From a virus, in IMG/VR virus record IMGVR_UViG_3300005918_000170, positions 1 to 20,621 of that record: a DNA stretch of 20,621 nt; one strand, given 5' to 3'. Each line of letters starts with the position of its first letter. Positions within the stretch are counted from its first letter, which is position 1. A program made the position numbers and the translations under genes. The notes below the pieces were generated by a model. That model did not search any database. It saw nothing but the letters and a program-made list of their open reading frames with translations, and had not been told where the DNA came from. Of this stretch, positions 20,621 through 20,621 are shown in pieces.

Positions 20621-20621
20621 G

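Noticed and set aside
1-20621. tRNA genes, integrase, attachment sites or insertion sequences
   Set aside because: None was seen on either strand by reading; the region is densely filled with minus-strand structural and cassette genes.

Overview
The window is a structural-gene module of a tailed, siphovirus-like bacteriophage or prophage. Every convincing gene lies on the minus strand, so transcription runs from high to low coordinates. No terminase gene (beyond a possible 20-residue end), integrase, lysis gene, replication gene, tRNA or CRISPR array is visible, so free phage and prophage cannot be told apart. The host cannot be proven. Serine tracts of the SSSSGE type next to cysteines, and Cys-rich repeat modules, remind me of planctomycete-associated sequences; this is an inference only.

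Head end (20620 down to 15482): the C-terminal tip of an upstream gene, two related small genes and a Cys-containing small gene, then the portal protein (18271-19752). Next come a small protein with a segment like the RNA polymerase alpha C-terminal domain (17787-18281), a MuF-type head morphogenesis protein with an added JAMM-like metalloprotease motif (16136-17782), a four-Cys protein, and two small ORFs. A sigma70-like promoter and an intrinsic terminator close this segment.

Capsid (15378 to 12493): a fused protease-scaffold gene with a strong internal start that would give a separate scaffold, a putative decoration protein, and the HK97-fold major capsid protein followed by a stem-loop.

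Neck and tail (12411 to 3738): head-tail joining proteins, an HK97 gp10-like protein, a tail terminator, a tail protein, a probable tube protein, and the tail assembly chaperone with a GGGAAAC -1 frameshift site that gives a G/GT pair. These are followed by the tape measure, a distal tail protein, and a large Ser/Cys-rich appendage protein.

Modification cassette (3722 to 1): a GT4-type glycosyltransferase, a small membrane protein with the DUF1360 hallmark, a second GT-B-like glycosyltransferase, a sulfotransferase, and a GT-D-fold glycosyltransferase running off the window. They overlap or nearly abut and directly follow the Ser-rich protein gene.

The most interesting reading is that Ser-Gly-Glu(-Cys) tracts occur in at least six virion proteins (capsid, decoration, joining, two tail proteins, appendage) while a glycosyltransferase/sulfotransferase cassette sits in the same gene string. 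This suggests a virion whose surface is decorated with, possibly sulfated, glycans. That link is a hypothesis; the tracts and the enzymes are seen directly.
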